Assembly (NCBI GenBank): GCA_965246945.1
Contig: CBDFFW010000001.1
Coordinates: 496,001-560,000 of the forward strand
DNA: 64,000 bases
Source: CBDFFW01 sp965246945
GTDB taxonomy: Bacteria; Pseudomonadota; Alphaproteobacteria; UBA11073
Reading direction: 5' to 3'
Of this stretch, positions 26,368 to 35,621 are shown piece after piece. Numbering within the stretch: position 1 is the first letter of the stretch; the number at the start of each line of letters is the position of its first letter. A model generated the notes under the pieces. It saw nothing but the letters and a program-made list of their open reading frames with translations, did not search any database and was not told the origin of the DNA. Both the position numbers and the translations under genes were made by a program.

Positions 26368-28130
26368 CGGTTACACAGCCAATTCGAACGGTTATAAGTG
26401 TAAAGCCAATAATTGGCAGCAGTGCTGTAGGTAGCTCTAGAATAATTACCATTGGCATTGCCACTATCAGCAAATAAATTCGGTGTGCTGGTCACCCAGC
26501 AATTGCCACTGCCATTTAGATTGAAAGTAGTGGTTGGCCATGAACCGTCGCCACCCCCATATAATTTAGTGCTATAACCGCCAATGGCATATGGCCCAGC
26601 ACCCGCAACATTATAAGTACCGCCATCAAAACCAATGCCGCCTTGGCCGCCATTGCCCCACACCAAGGCTGTGCCATAAGCCAGATTGTTGCCAATACCC
26701 TGGCAGCCGAAATATGCAGTACCGCCGCTGCGGTTGTTGATCAAGGCCATCGCGCCGCCGCCATCGAATGTTGCTCCGCAGGTATAAATATCACCAGAAC
26801 CGCCATTGAGCAGATCATTGCCATAATCGGTGGTACTGATGGATGTGCCGCCGGTATAAACGCCGTTTACGACCCCGTTAATAAAGGCTTGATCGTTGGT
26901 GGTATCCAGGTAAGCGCGTTTTACGCTGCCGCAATCGGTATTATCGCGGTAATAATTATTTACAGTGGAATTGGCCGTGAAATAACCGCGCCGGTTGGTG
27001 AAATCGACACATTCAATCTGGATGGTGCCATCAATATAGGTACGGTCGCCGCCCGCGCTCTGCTGGCTGGGCAGCACGCCGCCATTGGCATTGGTGAAAT
27101 TACCGGTATAATAATTGCCGCCATAATAAACGCGGCCGCCGCTGTTATTATTGATGCGCGACGGGCGGATATCGCCCAGCCACATGCCGCCAAAGGTGCC
27201 CGTATTCCAACCAAGATACGTGCTTTGATTGCTTGGTACATTCATCTGCACCAGACGGTTTTTATTCAACAGCGTGAAATTAAAATTACTGCTGTTATTA
27301 ATTAACGTGCTATTGTCAGCACCGACCCATTCCACGCCGGTATTCATAAGTGCGCTGGTGCCAATGGTTTGGGCGGTGCCAGTTAGGGTATGCGTGCCGG
27401 TCGCCAATTCTAAACGGATACCGGAGGGTTCAAACAATTTCAGGTAATCGAGACTTTGGTTAAGCGTTAGGCGGTTGCTGGGGGAATGGCCGCTGCCATC
27501 GCCTGTCGCACTTGGTGCCACAAAAATTTTCTCCGCTGCTTGTGCAATCCGCAATTGCCGCTGCCGCAAATCTTGCCGCGTAATGATGCGCGTGTAAGCT
27601 CCAGCAATCTGACCATTGGCATCAACTGTTGCACAGCTGGGCGGAGTGATGTTGTTAGCAGGCGCAGCAATAATGGCGATTGCATCCGCTGCATTGCTTG
27701 GCGCGGCATCGCTCACGGTCACAAATTTGCGGGTTGCGCCGCTATATAAGATCGTTTCGGCCACGGCGTAGGTAGTGCCATCAGCTTTGGTCACGGTTTG
27801 GGATTTGGTGCCGCTGGTAACATTGCTAAACGGGCAATAGGCAAAGGGCACGCCAGTAGCGTTGCGGCTGGTCAGGCTCAACCAAGTGGGGATGGTGCTG
27901 TAAGCAATGCCGCTTAACTTATCGGCAGCGGGTGGATAAAACCCGTAGGCGGTGCTGCTGGCGCTGGCATAGGTGTTTTCGATAATCGCCTGTGCGGCTT
28001 CATCCAAGCGTTCACGCGTGATGGTGCTCGCGCTTTGTTGGCCTTGTTGTTTGAACAATTGAATAATATTCAGCGTCCCGCCACCAATAATGCCGATTAG
28101 AATGATAATGGCCGAAAGCAGATAAACCAT
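26364..28130 (-). CDS. Pilin-like-anchored beta-helix surface protein B
   Basis: 588 residues, paralogue of its two neighbours. Hydrophobic N-terminus (~3-25, YLLSAIIILIGIIGGGTLNI), then helical TRERLDEAAQAIIENTY, the shared TIPTWLSLTSRN...FAYCPF module (Cys ~99), an AIIAAP...CATVDANG segment, and FVAPSATGDGSGHSPSNR at ~202. A beta-helix-like body follows with many short repeats built on Gly, Asn, Tyr and Thr. It ends NWLCNR, matching NWECHQN of protein A, so the C-terminal Cys is probably conserved for a disulphide. It is 3 nt downstream of protein C and overlaps protein A by 4 nt: translational coupling. Confidence 0.85.
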   Translation of the reverse strand: MVYLLSAIIILIGIIGGGTLNIIQLFKQQGQQSASTITRERLDEAAQAIIENTYASASSTAYGFYPPAADKLSGIAYSTIPTWLSLTSRNATGVPFAYCPFSNVTSGTKSQTVTKADGTTYAVAETILYSGATRKFVTVSDAAPSNAADAIAIIAAPANNITPPSCATVDANGQIAGAYTRIITRQDLRQRQLRIAQAAEKIFVAPSATGDGSGHSPSNRLTLNQSLDYLKLFEPSGIRLELATGTHTLTGTAQTIGTSALMNTGVEWVGADNSTLINNSSNFNFTLLNKNRLVQMNVPSNQSTYLGWNTGTFGGMWLGDIRPSRINNNSGGRVYYGGNYYTGNFTNANGGVLPSQQSAGGDRTYIDGTIQIECVDFTNRRGYFTANSTVNNYYRDNTDCGSVKRAYLDTTNDQAFINGVVNGVYTGGTSISTTDYGNDLLNGGSGDIYTCGATFDGGGAMALINNRSGGTAYFGCQGIGNNLAYGTALVWGNGGQGGIGFDGGTYNVAGAGPYAIGGYSTKLYGGGDGSWPTTTFNLNGSGNCWVTSTPNLFADSGNANGNYSRATYSTAANYWLYTYNRSNWLCNR

Positions 28131-28133
28131 TAG

Positions 28134-30641
28134 CTATGGTACCACAGTACAAGTGGCAACACCGCTGCTATCCACATTGCGGTTACGTAAAAAATCATAA
28201 TTGTTAGGACGGCTTACAATTAAATTATCAACGCTGCGAAAGCTAACCCCAGAACCTGGGTATTCGCTGGCGTATAATCCTGCATAACCTGGCCCTGATA
28301 TGGTGTTGTCGGTATACTGGGCAGTCCAACTGCCTGGTTCAGCAGTGCCATACAGCCAAATTTTGATTGAAAGGGTTGAGCCTATCACGCTTGAACGGAC
28401 ACTTATGCGGTCGCCATCATTGAAGTTAGGCCCAGGCATATTAGCCGCAGAATAGAAAGAACCCGCATTCGACACTAAAAAATATATAGAACCACCATTA
28501 AAAGCGATTGCATAGCCTTGGGTAAAATTCGAATTGGCTCGGAAGATAGGGCCATAGTTTGAGGTGGTTCCCCCGCTTACCGAAACCGTTTCATCGTAAC
28601 GCATGGTCACATCGGCAGTAGCTGGTAAACTTGGAATATTATCAAAGATGACAGCGTCACCATCAGTGCCATGTGCATCTGTAATTGAATTAGGTCCGCT
28701 AAATGAATTGGCAGTTGTTACTTGAAAATCACCTGAATGTGCATTATGCCAGCCAGCCGGTAACGTACCCGCGCTAAGGCTGTCAAAATTTTGGGTATAC
28801 GAAGCGCTCGAACCGCCTGCATAACTTTGACCGCTGCTATTCAGACTGCTTGAAAATAAATTGGTTCCACTCCGCGCAATCCAGCAAGCGGTGCTGGCGT
28901 AAATGTTGCTGCCTGCTGTTTGCAATGCGCTGCCGCCAAAATCGCCAATGGCATAGGTTGGCCGATTGGTGCTATCGCCAACCGAACCATTAAGCGCCGT
29001 AAAAATACCCCCATTGGCCAATTTAATGCCGTAAGTTGGCGCTGTGCCGCTGAACGATATTGCCTTGCCGCCAGTGCTGGCTGAAATAAATTTACCTTCA
29101 TCTAAAACGCCATAATCACTGGCATCCGTTACTTGCAAATCGCTGCGCAAAGTTCCACCTGGATAAATCCGCATACCCCCCGTTAACGTACCGCTGGCCG
29201 CATTAATATTGATAGTACCACTTTCTTTGACAATACGGCCGCCGGCGCCAATAAATACCGGAGCCGTATTGGCAGTCCCGGTAATGACAGCCGGATTAGC
29301 GGATAACTCTATCCACGAACCCACATTCACATTTACGCCGCCATCGGTGGTAATGGTGATGGCTGGGGCATTATTGGTGATCAGCGTGCCGTCGCCATCA
29401 ATGGTTATCGCATTGTTAATGCTCGCGCTGGCATTGCTGCTATTGCTGCTCAGTACCCGCCCGCCATTGATGTGCAGATTGTTTAAATTCATCACATCCG
29501 TTGTTTGTAATTCGCCGCGTATTTCCAGGTTATTCATATTGCTGACGGTTAAATTGGCCAGCACATATTTGCTAAATTCTTTGATCAGCCAAGCGCTGCT
29601 TAAACTCGCAAAACTTAAGGTCGTATTACCGCTGCCATTGCCGGCAAAATAAAGCGCGGTGTTTTCTGGAATGGCGATCGTTGGCGTAAACGTGCCGCTG
29701 CCCAAATTCAACCGCGCCGTGCTGGGCTGCAAAGTGGTAATCGCCGTTAATGCGTTATCAAGCGTAATCTGGTCATTCGGGCCGCGGCCGGAACCATCAC
29801 CACTCGCGCTCGCGCCCACATAAAGCGTCGGGATGCCTGGTGCATTGGGGGCTTGCATGCGGGTGGCGTAATCGTTGTTGGCAATCGGCAGCACTATGCC
29901 GCCTGGCACAGTGGGATAGCTGTTGCGGCCCAGCACCACATCGCTGCAATTGGGCGGCTGGCCACGGCCTGGGGCGGCGGCGACCAATAAGCCCAAAGGC
30001 GGCGAAGTATAAGTTTGGACCGTCCAATAATCGGGATGGGCTAAACGATCCGCCGCAAATGTGCCGGATGCTGCACTCGTATGGCCTTTTAATGCCGAAA
30101 AATATTGCTGGGTCACCGCATCGTAAACCTGGGCGCTGATGGCATAGGCGGTGCTGTTGGCCCAATTACTGGTGCTAACCGCCAATGTGGCTGGCAAAGC
30201 CGCCGTGCTTGAACTCAGCAGATAATTGCGGCTGCCGGTCATGGCATTATTGATAATGCTGGTGGTAATCGCCGAACTATCGGTTGGTTGCTGGAACTGC
30301 CCGCTGCCGGTTGAACTGGGCCCGCTGTAATTGGCATAGGGGCAATACAAAAATGGTACACCGGCGGCATTACGCGCATTGCTGTTAATCCAGCTGGGCA
30401 CTTGGCTGTAAATAAAAGGGGTGGTGCCGGTCACTGGCGCAGGCTGCAATAAATAGGCCTGGCCATTATCAGTGTAATAGCGGAAATTGGCTTGCAGCCG
30501 TGTGGCGGTTTCCACCAAACGCTGATGCGTTTCCTGCATTTCGTATTGATTATTGGCGCTGGCGAAAAAATGCTCGTTCACATAAAAGATGGTGCCGCCC
30601 ATCCCCAGCAATCCCAAAATAACGGCAATTATCGCGAGCAT
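28134..30641 (-). CDS. Pilin-like-anchored beta-helix protein C with carbohydrate-binding-like modules
   Basis: 835 residues, the largest and first of the three paralogues. N-terminal membrane helix (~2-22). VPSWINSNAR...FLYCPY module (~81-102). An extra module at ~158-208 (NWANSTAYAISAQVYD ... FSALKGHTSA ... YWTVQ) has the W-Y-HTS-W pattern of CBM5/12 chitin-binding-like and phage-fibre domains. LYVGASASGDGSGRGPND at ~273 opens the beta-helix-like body. The last ~220 residues (from SASYTQNFDSLSAGTLPAGW) look like a jelly-roll/LamG-type sandwich. The end is GVATCTVVP. Likely surface-exposed and binding glycans; function is inferred from architecture only. Confidence 0.85.
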   Translation of the reverse strand: MLAIIAVILGLLGMGGTIFYVNEHFFASANNQYEMQETHQRLVETATRLQANFRYYTDNGQAYLLQPAPVTGTTPFIYSQVPSWINSNARNAAGVPFLYCPYANYSGPSSTGSGQFQQPTDSSAITTSIINNAMTGSRNYLLSSSTAALPATLAVSTSNWANSTAYAISAQVYDAVTQQYFSALKGHTSAASGTFAADRLAHPDYWTVQTYTSPPLGLLVAAAPGRGQPPNCSDVVLGRNSYPTVPGGIVLPIANNDYATRMQAPNAPGIPTLYVGASASGDGSGRGPNDQITLDNALTAITTLQPSTARLNLGSGTFTPTIAIPENTALYFAGNGSGNTTLSFASLSSAWLIKEFSKYVLANLTVSNMNNLEIRGELQTTDVMNLNNLHINGGRVLSSNSSNASASINNAITIDGDGTLITNNAPAITITTDGGVNVNVGSWIELSANPAVITGTANTAPVFIGAGGRIVKESGTININAASGTLTGGMRIYPGGTLRSDLQVTDASDYGVLDEGKFISASTGGKAISFSGTAPTYGIKLANGGIFTALNGSVGDSTNRPTYAIGDFGGSALQTAGSNIYASTACWIARSGTNLFSSSLNSSGQSYAGGSSASYTQNFDSLSAGTLPAGWHNAHSGDFQVTTANSFSGPNSITDAHGTDGDAVIFDNIPSLPATADVTMRYDETVSVSGGTTSNYGPIFRANSNFTQGYAIAFNGGSIYFLVSNAGSFYSAANMPGPNFNDGDRISVRSSVIGSTLSIKIWLYGTAEPGSWTAQYTDNTISGPGYAGLYASEYPGSGVSFRSVDNLIVSRPNNYDFLRNRNVDSSGVATCTVVP

Positions 30642-30662
30642 CGGTTCGCTTGCATCATCAAT

Positions 30663-31289
30663 TTATCTGGGAAAATAGTCAACACCACGCTCGGTCACCA
30701 TCGCATCCAGCCGCTGGTCATGCGCTTCAAACGGAATTTGCGCGGCTTCCTGTGCGCTATAGGCCAGACCAATGGCGGTAATGGTTTTCTCCGCGCGTAA
30801 AAATTCCAGCGTGCGATCGTAAAATCCGCCCTTCATGCCCAAGCGATGACCGAAGCGGTCAAACGCCACGCAGGGCGTTAAAATAATATCAGGCGTTAAT
30901 TCGCGGGCTTGGCCAGGTGGGATGGGAATTTCAAATTGGCCTGGTTGCAACTGCATATCCGGCTGCCATTGCCGGAACAGCAACGGTGCGCCTTGGGTAA
31001 TAATAATTGGCAGGCAAATGGCGTAATCATTGGCGTGCAGTGTATGCATAATCGGGCGCGGATCAATCTCATCCCGCACTGGCCAGTAACCGGCAATCAC
31101 TGCATTGCGGGCGAGTTCAATCTTTTCTTGGAAATGCACTTTTAGTAATTCGCCAGCATAGGGGCCAAGTTCGCGATATGCAGCCAAACGGCGTTGCTTG
31201 GCCATGGCGCGCAAGGTATCGCGTAGATCGCTGCTGCTAGGATCGGCTGCAACATCTAGCGAGTTTTTTGCCGGCACCAATTCTTTCAT
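30663..31289 (-). CDS. 5-formyltetrahydrofolate cyclo-ligase
   Basis: 208 residues. It converts 5-formyl-THF to 5,10-methenyl-THF using ATP. The family signature PDIILTPCVAFDRFGHRLGMKGGFYDRTL (positions ~140-168) contains the phosphate-binding GMKGGFYD loop. KQRRLAAYRELG near the N-terminus matches the usual basic start. It lies 21 nt upstream of the beta-helix operon on the same strand and may share its transcript, although no functional link is apparent. Confidence 0.93.
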   Translation of the reverse strand: MKELVPAKNSLDVAADPSSSDLRDTLRAMAKQRRLAAYRELGPYAGELLKVHFQEKIELARNAVIAGYWPVRDEIDPRPIMHTLHANDYAICLPIIITQGAPLLFRQWQPDMQLQPGQFEIPIPPGQARELTPDIILTPCVAFDRFGHRLGMKGGFYDRTLEFLRAEKTITAIGLAYSAQEAAQIPFEAHDQRLDAMVTERGVDYFPR

Positions 31290-31327
31290 CTATTTTCTTA
31301 TAGCAAAAATAGTTTAATCTTTAAACC

Positions 31328-34300
31328 ATGCTCACCCATTTCGATCTTAAAGCTTTAAGCGATCATTACCTGATGCCAGATGGCGAAGCGCTTGCGCCGT
31401 TAATAACCCAAGCATTGTTGGATGCAGAAGTTTCAGCTGCCGTAAAAGCAAAAGCCACGCAATTGATCGCAGGCGTGCGTAGCCAGCGCAAAGAAGACAA
31501 TCTGGTTAGCCAATTATTGACGCAATATAATCTGTCTTCGACCGAAGGCATTGCCTTGATGTGCGTGGCTGAAGCGTTATTGCGCATTCCCGATGCGGCG
31601 ACTGCCGATGCATTGATCCGCGACAAGATTGGCAGCACGCAGTGGCAGAATAAAGTTGATGGGCAAGAAGGTGCGTTTACGCGTTTTACATCATGGGCCA
31701 TGGGGCTGACTGGTAATGTGATCAATCTGGATAATGCTGGTGGCTGGGGCATTTTTGGCAAGGCGATTGCCAAATTGGGCGAACCGGTTATTCGCAACGC
31801 GTTGAAGCAGGCGATGAAATTACTGGGCGACCAGTTTGTGCTCGGCGAAAATATTGAAGCCGCCTTGCGCAACAGTAAAAAATGGGATGGCTACACCTTC
31901 TCATATGACATGCTGGGGGAGGCCGCGCGCACAATGGCCGATGCCGCGCATTATTATGCTGCCTATAAGCATGCGATTTTAAGTGTTGGTGCGCAGAATG
32001 ACCGCAGCCTGGCGATCGAACATGTTGGCAATGTTTCGATTAAATTATCGGCGCTGCATCCCCGTTATGAATGGCGCAATATGGACCGCATTATGGCGGA
32101 ACTGTTTCCGGTGCTGCGTGAACTGATTGTGCTGGCGCGCACTCACCATGTCGGAATTACAATTGATGCGGAAGAAGCGGACCGGTTAATCCCCTCGCTG
32201 CAACTGCTGGAAGCACTGTGGCAGGATTCGGCCTTGCGCGATTGGTCTGGTTTGGGTTTGGCCGTGCAAGCCTATAGCAAACGGATGCTGCCGGTATTGC
32301 AGGGTTTGCAAAAACTGGCGCATACGCTCGGTCACCGCTTGCCGGTGCGCTTGGTGAAAGGCGCGTATTGGGATACGGAAATTAAACTGGCGCAGGTGGA
32401 AGGGCAGGCGGGTTACCCCGTCTTCACCCGCAAAGCTGCGACCGATGTCAGCTTTTTGGCCGGTGCCAAATTTATGTTAAGTGATCCGGTCGCATTTTAC
32501 CCGATGCTCGCCACGCATAACGCGCTCACTACTGCTACAATTTTAACCATTGCCAAGCCAGGGCAAGATTTTGAACTGCAGCGTTTGCAAGGCATGGGCG
32601 AATTACTGCAAGCGCAGTTAAATGGCGTGCGCCGCCGGATTTATGCGCCCGTGGGTCCGCATAAGGATTTGCTGGCCTATTTGGTGCGCCGCCTTTTAGA
32701 AAACGGAGCGAATAGTTCTTTTGTGCACCAAATTGCCGATCCAAACACACCCATCGAACAATTGCTACATGATCCGGTCACCATTATGCAGGCGGCTGAG
32801 CCGAAAACCCATCCGCGTATTCCACTGCCGCATAATCTTTTTTTGCCGGAGCGGTTGAATAGCGCCGGTGTGCTGATTGCTGATCCGCTAGTGCGGGCGG
32901 ATTTGGTGCAGCAAATGAACATGCTGCAATTGGTTGATGCGGCACCGATTATCGGCGGCAAGTTACAAAAAGGGAGTGCCAAGCCCATTTATAATCCAGC
33001 CGATACCACACAGCAAATCGGCACGGTGACGGAAGTGATCGCCGCGCAGGTCAGCACCGCGATTGATCTGGCGCACCAAGCGCAAATCGCCTGGAATGCC
33101 AAAGGCGGGGCAGCGCGTGCCATTATTTTAGAACGCGGCGCTGAATTATTAGAAGCCAATTTGCCCGAACTGTTAGGGTTAGTAGCGCGCGAAGGCGGAC
33201 GTACCGTGACCAATGCGGTTTACGAATTGCGCGAAGCGGCCGATTTCTGCCGCTATTATGCGGCACAAGCGCGCAAGGAATTTAGCACGCCCATTGTGCT
33301 GCCTGGCCCCACCGGTGAAAGTAACCAAATCAGCCTGCATGGGCGCGGCGTGTTTGCCTGCATCGCGCCGTGGAATTTTCCGTTGGCGATTTTTACCGGG
33401 CAAGTGGTGGCGGCCCTGGCCGCCGGCAACAGCGTGTTGGCTAAACCCGCCGCGCAAACACCATTGATTGCGTTTCGCATTATTCAATTGTTGCATCAAG
33501 CGGGTGTGCCAACTGATGTGTTGCATTTCATGCCAGGTTCCGGCCGCTTGATTGGTGAGGTGATTACCAAAGATCCGCGTGTGGTGGGGGTGGCCTTTAC
33601 TGGTTCTACCAACACTGCTTTAACGCTCGCGCAAAATCTGGCGACGCGCGTGCCGCTGGCCACGCTGATTGCCGAAACCGGCGGGCAGAACGCCATGATT
33701 GTCGATAGTTCAGCGCTGCCGGAACAGGTGGTGGCGGATGTATTGGCCTCGGCTTTTGATAGTGCAGGGCAGCGCTGTTCAGCCTTGCGCGTGTTGTATC
33801 TGCAAGATGAAATTTACGACCGTGTTTTGGAATTATTAAAAGGTGCACTTGCGGAATGGCGCTTGGGCGATCCGCTTGATTTCGCCACCGATAGCGGGCC
33901 GGTGATTGATGCCGCGGCCAAAGCTGCGCTCATGCAGCATATTCATCATCTGCCGCGCGGTGCCAAATTATTGTATCAAGGTCAGTTAAGCGCTGAACAT
34001 GCCCATGGGCATTTCATGCCGCCTTGTATTATCGAAATTCCCAATATTAATGTGTTGGAAAATGAAGTGTTTGGGCCAATTTTGCATGTGGTTAAATTCA
34101 AACGGCGCGACCTGGATCAGGTGATTGCCGATATTAATGCCACCGGCTACGGCCTAACTTTTGGCATTCATAGCCGCGTGGATGAAACCGTAAATTACAT
34201 TATTGCGCGTATTAAAGCCGGTAATGTTTATGTGAACCGCAATGTGATTGGCGCGGTGGTCGGCGTGCAACCCTTTGGCGGCGAAGGCCTCTCCGGCACC

Positions 34301-34417
34301 GGCCCCAAAGCTGGCGGCCCACATTACCTCCACCGCTTCGCGCTTGAACGCACGCTGACCATCAACACTACGGCTGCTGGCGGGAACGCCAATCTGCTGG
34401 CCATTGAAGCAGATTAG
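31328..34417 (+). CDS. putA: Bifunctional proline dehydrogenase / P5C dehydrogenase
   Basis: 1029 residues. The FAD-dependent proline dehydrogenase barrel is at ~90-480 (VRLVKGAYWDTEIKLAQ; RRRIYAPVGPHKDLLAYLVRRLLENGANSSF, named as motif region ~435-465). The aldehyde dehydrogenase domain is at ~545-1000 with the nucleotide motif FTGSTNTA, ETGGQNAMIVD and catalytic Cys in SAGQRCSALR (~816). Together they oxidise proline to glutamate with channelled intermediate. There is no N-terminal ribbon-helix-helix DNA-binding domain, so it is not a self-repressor. The 3' end overlaps a convergent gene by 50 nt. Confidence 0.97.
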   Translation: MLTHFDLKALSDHYLMPDGEALAPLITQALLDAEVSAAVKAKATQLIAGVRSQRKEDNLVSQLLTQYNLSSTEGIALMCVAEALLRIPDAATADALIRDKIGSTQWQNKVDGQEGAFTRFTSWAMGLTGNVINLDNAGGWGIFGKAIAKLGEPVIRNALKQAMKLLGDQFVLGENIEAALRNSKKWDGYTFSYDMLGEAARTMADAAHYYAAYKHAILSVGAQNDRSLAIEHVGNVSIKLSALHPRYEWRNMDRIMAELFPVLRELIVLARTHHVGITIDAEEADRLIPSLQLLEALWQDSALRDWSGLGLAVQAYSKRMLPVLQGLQKLAHTLGHRLPVRLVKGAYWDTEIKLAQVEGQAGYPVFTRKAATDVSFLAGAKFMLSDPVAFYPMLATHNALTTATILTIAKPGQDFELQRLQGMGELLQAQLNGVRRRIYAPVGPHKDLLAYLVRRLLENGANSSFVHQIADPNTPIEQLLHDPVTIMQAAEPKTHPRIPLPHNLFLPERLNSAGVLIADPLVRADLVQQMNMLQLVDAAPIIGGKLQKGSAKPIYNPADTTQQIGTVTEVIAAQVSTAIDLAHQAQIAWNAKGGAARAIILERGAELLEANLPELLGLVAREGGRTVTNAVYELREAADFCRYYAAQARKEFSTPIVLPGPTGESNQISLHGRGVFACIAPWNFPLAIFTGQVVAALAAGNSVLAKPAAQTPLIAFRIIQLLHQAGVPTDVLHFMPGSGRLIGEVITKDPRVVGVAFTGSTNTALTLAQNLATRVPLATLIAETGGQNAMIVDSSALPEQVVADVLASAFDSAGQRCSALRVLYLQDEIYDRVLELLKGALAEWRLGDPLDFATDSGPVIDAAAKAALMQHIHHLPRGAKLLYQGQLSAEHAHGHFMPPCIIEIPNINVLENEVFGPILHVVKFKRRDLDQVIADINATGYGLTFGIHSRVDETVNYIIARIKAGNVYVNRNVIGAVVGVQPFGGEGLSGTGPKAGGPHYLHRFALERTLTINTTAAGGNANLLAIEAD

Positions 34418-35360
34418 ATGTTGTCGCTATTTCTGACGAAAAATTGGGAACTGATTTTGGCGCTGAATAATTAAACGGATCAAATGAAAAAGTATTAGCT
34501 GACCATTCTTGATAAAGTTTTTTAAATGCCGGATCGCTATTTAAACCGCGGTCTTTAGTGTCTTGAAGTAATTGAGTAAAATCGCTTTTAACTTCGGCAG
34601 GCATCCCTGATAATAAAGAGGTTGAACTAACTTCCGGAATTCTTGCTACGCCATAAGCCACTGTTGGAATACTATTTTCACTGCCAGTAATGAAAAAATA
34701 ATTCTGGCCATGGTCAGAAACATATATTGCACGAATATCTGCGTTATTGGTAGCAGCCGCTTTCTGCATATTTAGCAAATGATTAACTGCCTGATTGGTT
34801 GCGCTTGAAGGTATGCTAACAGCGGGTTTCTGCTGAACGTCTTCAATTGGTGAATTATTATGAGTTGGCCCACTAGTGATGGCCATAACTGCAGCAACCG
34901 CAAACGCAATTCTGATACGGTGTAAAACATTAGGAGATGCTAAATCACCATTCAATAAAGTTTTCAGCCGTGCTGCATTATAAGCCAATGCCAGACTGGT
35001 AAAACCAACAATGCATGCTAAGGCTGATATAGCATGATTATAATTATGATTATGATTAAGTCGATTAAAGCCCATATCCGCAATAGCAACCAAACCGGCA
35101 GCTACTCCGCCTCTTTGAGACATATAAAGTGCATGATAACGGCGTTTCAATGCATTTGCAGCTCTTGAAGTTTCATCAAACCTATCTGTTGTGGCTGATA
35201 TGTTAGCGTTTGCAGCAGTATCTAATGTAATTGGTTCAATTGCTTGCCCGCCTAGATTATTTTCATTAGCAACTGGTGTTGTCTCACTTGGAATTCGGCG
35301 ATAATTATCAACAACATCTGCGGGCTCTTTAAAGTTTTCATCTAATTGCATGGAATACAT
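34368..35360 (-). CDS. Hypothetical membrane protein
   Basis: 330 residues. ATG at 35351 (MQLDENFKEP) is an alternative start. Two hydrophobic segments lie at ~108-128 (ISALACIVGFTSLALAYNAA) and ~150-165 (IAFAVAAVMAITSG), with a basic first half and a probably extracytoplasmic C-terminal domain containing DIRAIYVSDHGQNYFFITG. No family is recognised. The final ~17 codons are antisense to putA, so the native stop may have been lost. AT-richer than its neighbours, which hints at foreign origin. Confidence 0.6.
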   Translation of the reverse strand: MYSMQLDENFKEPADVVDNYRRIPSETTPVANENNLGGQAIEPITLDTAANANISATTDRFDETSRAANALKRRYHALYMSQRGGVAAGLVAIADMGFNRLNHNHNYNHAISALACIVGFTSLALAYNAARLKTLLNGDLASPNVLHRIRIAFAVAAVMAITSGPTHNNSPIEDVQQKPAVSIPSSATNQAVNHLLNMQKAAATNNADIRAIYVSDHGQNYFFITGSENSIPTVAYGVARIPEVSSTSLLSGMPAEVKSDFTQLLQDTKDRGLNSDPAFKKLYQEWSANTFSFDPFNYSAPKSVPNFSSEIATTSNLLQWPADWRSRQQP

Positions 35361-35419
35361 CGCTTATTTTACCAATTAACATAAGCAGAGCAAATAACGC
35401 AAATACTTGCACATCTAGT

Positions 35420-35495
35420 TGGTGCGCTCGGAGGGATTCGAACCCCCGGCTCAGGGCTTAGGATGCCCCAGCTCTATCCACTGAGCTACGAGCGC
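35420..35495 (-). tRNA. tRNA-Arg (anticodon CCT)
   Basis: On the minus strand GCGCTCG pairs with CGAGCGC as acceptor stem. D arm GCTC...GAGC, anticodon stem GGGGC/GCCCT with loop ATCCTAA (anticodon CCT, reads AGG), and T arm GGGGG-TTCGAAT-CCCTC. CCA is encoded (35422-35420) after discriminator A. The fold is complete and canonical. Confidence 0.97.
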
Positions 35496-35621
35496 ATACT
35501 AAAAATAGTATTGATAATACAGCCATATGGCAATCACTGCGATATAGCTGGGCAATTAAAAATCCGCTATTTTAAGCTAGCCACTGCAGTGTAAAAAAAT
35601 TAAGCTGCCAATGCGCCGCCC

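Noticed and set aside
26643..27305. 220-codon plus-strand open frame opposite the beta-helix protein B
   Set aside because: Its Ile/Ala-rich repetitive composition is the mirror of the Gly/Asn/Ser-rich codons of the real gene on the other strand.
28134..30641. Prophage tail-fibre cluster as an explanation for the beta-helix genes
   Set aside because: No capsid, terminase, integrase or tail-assembly gene is nearby, and each protein has an N-terminal membrane helix.
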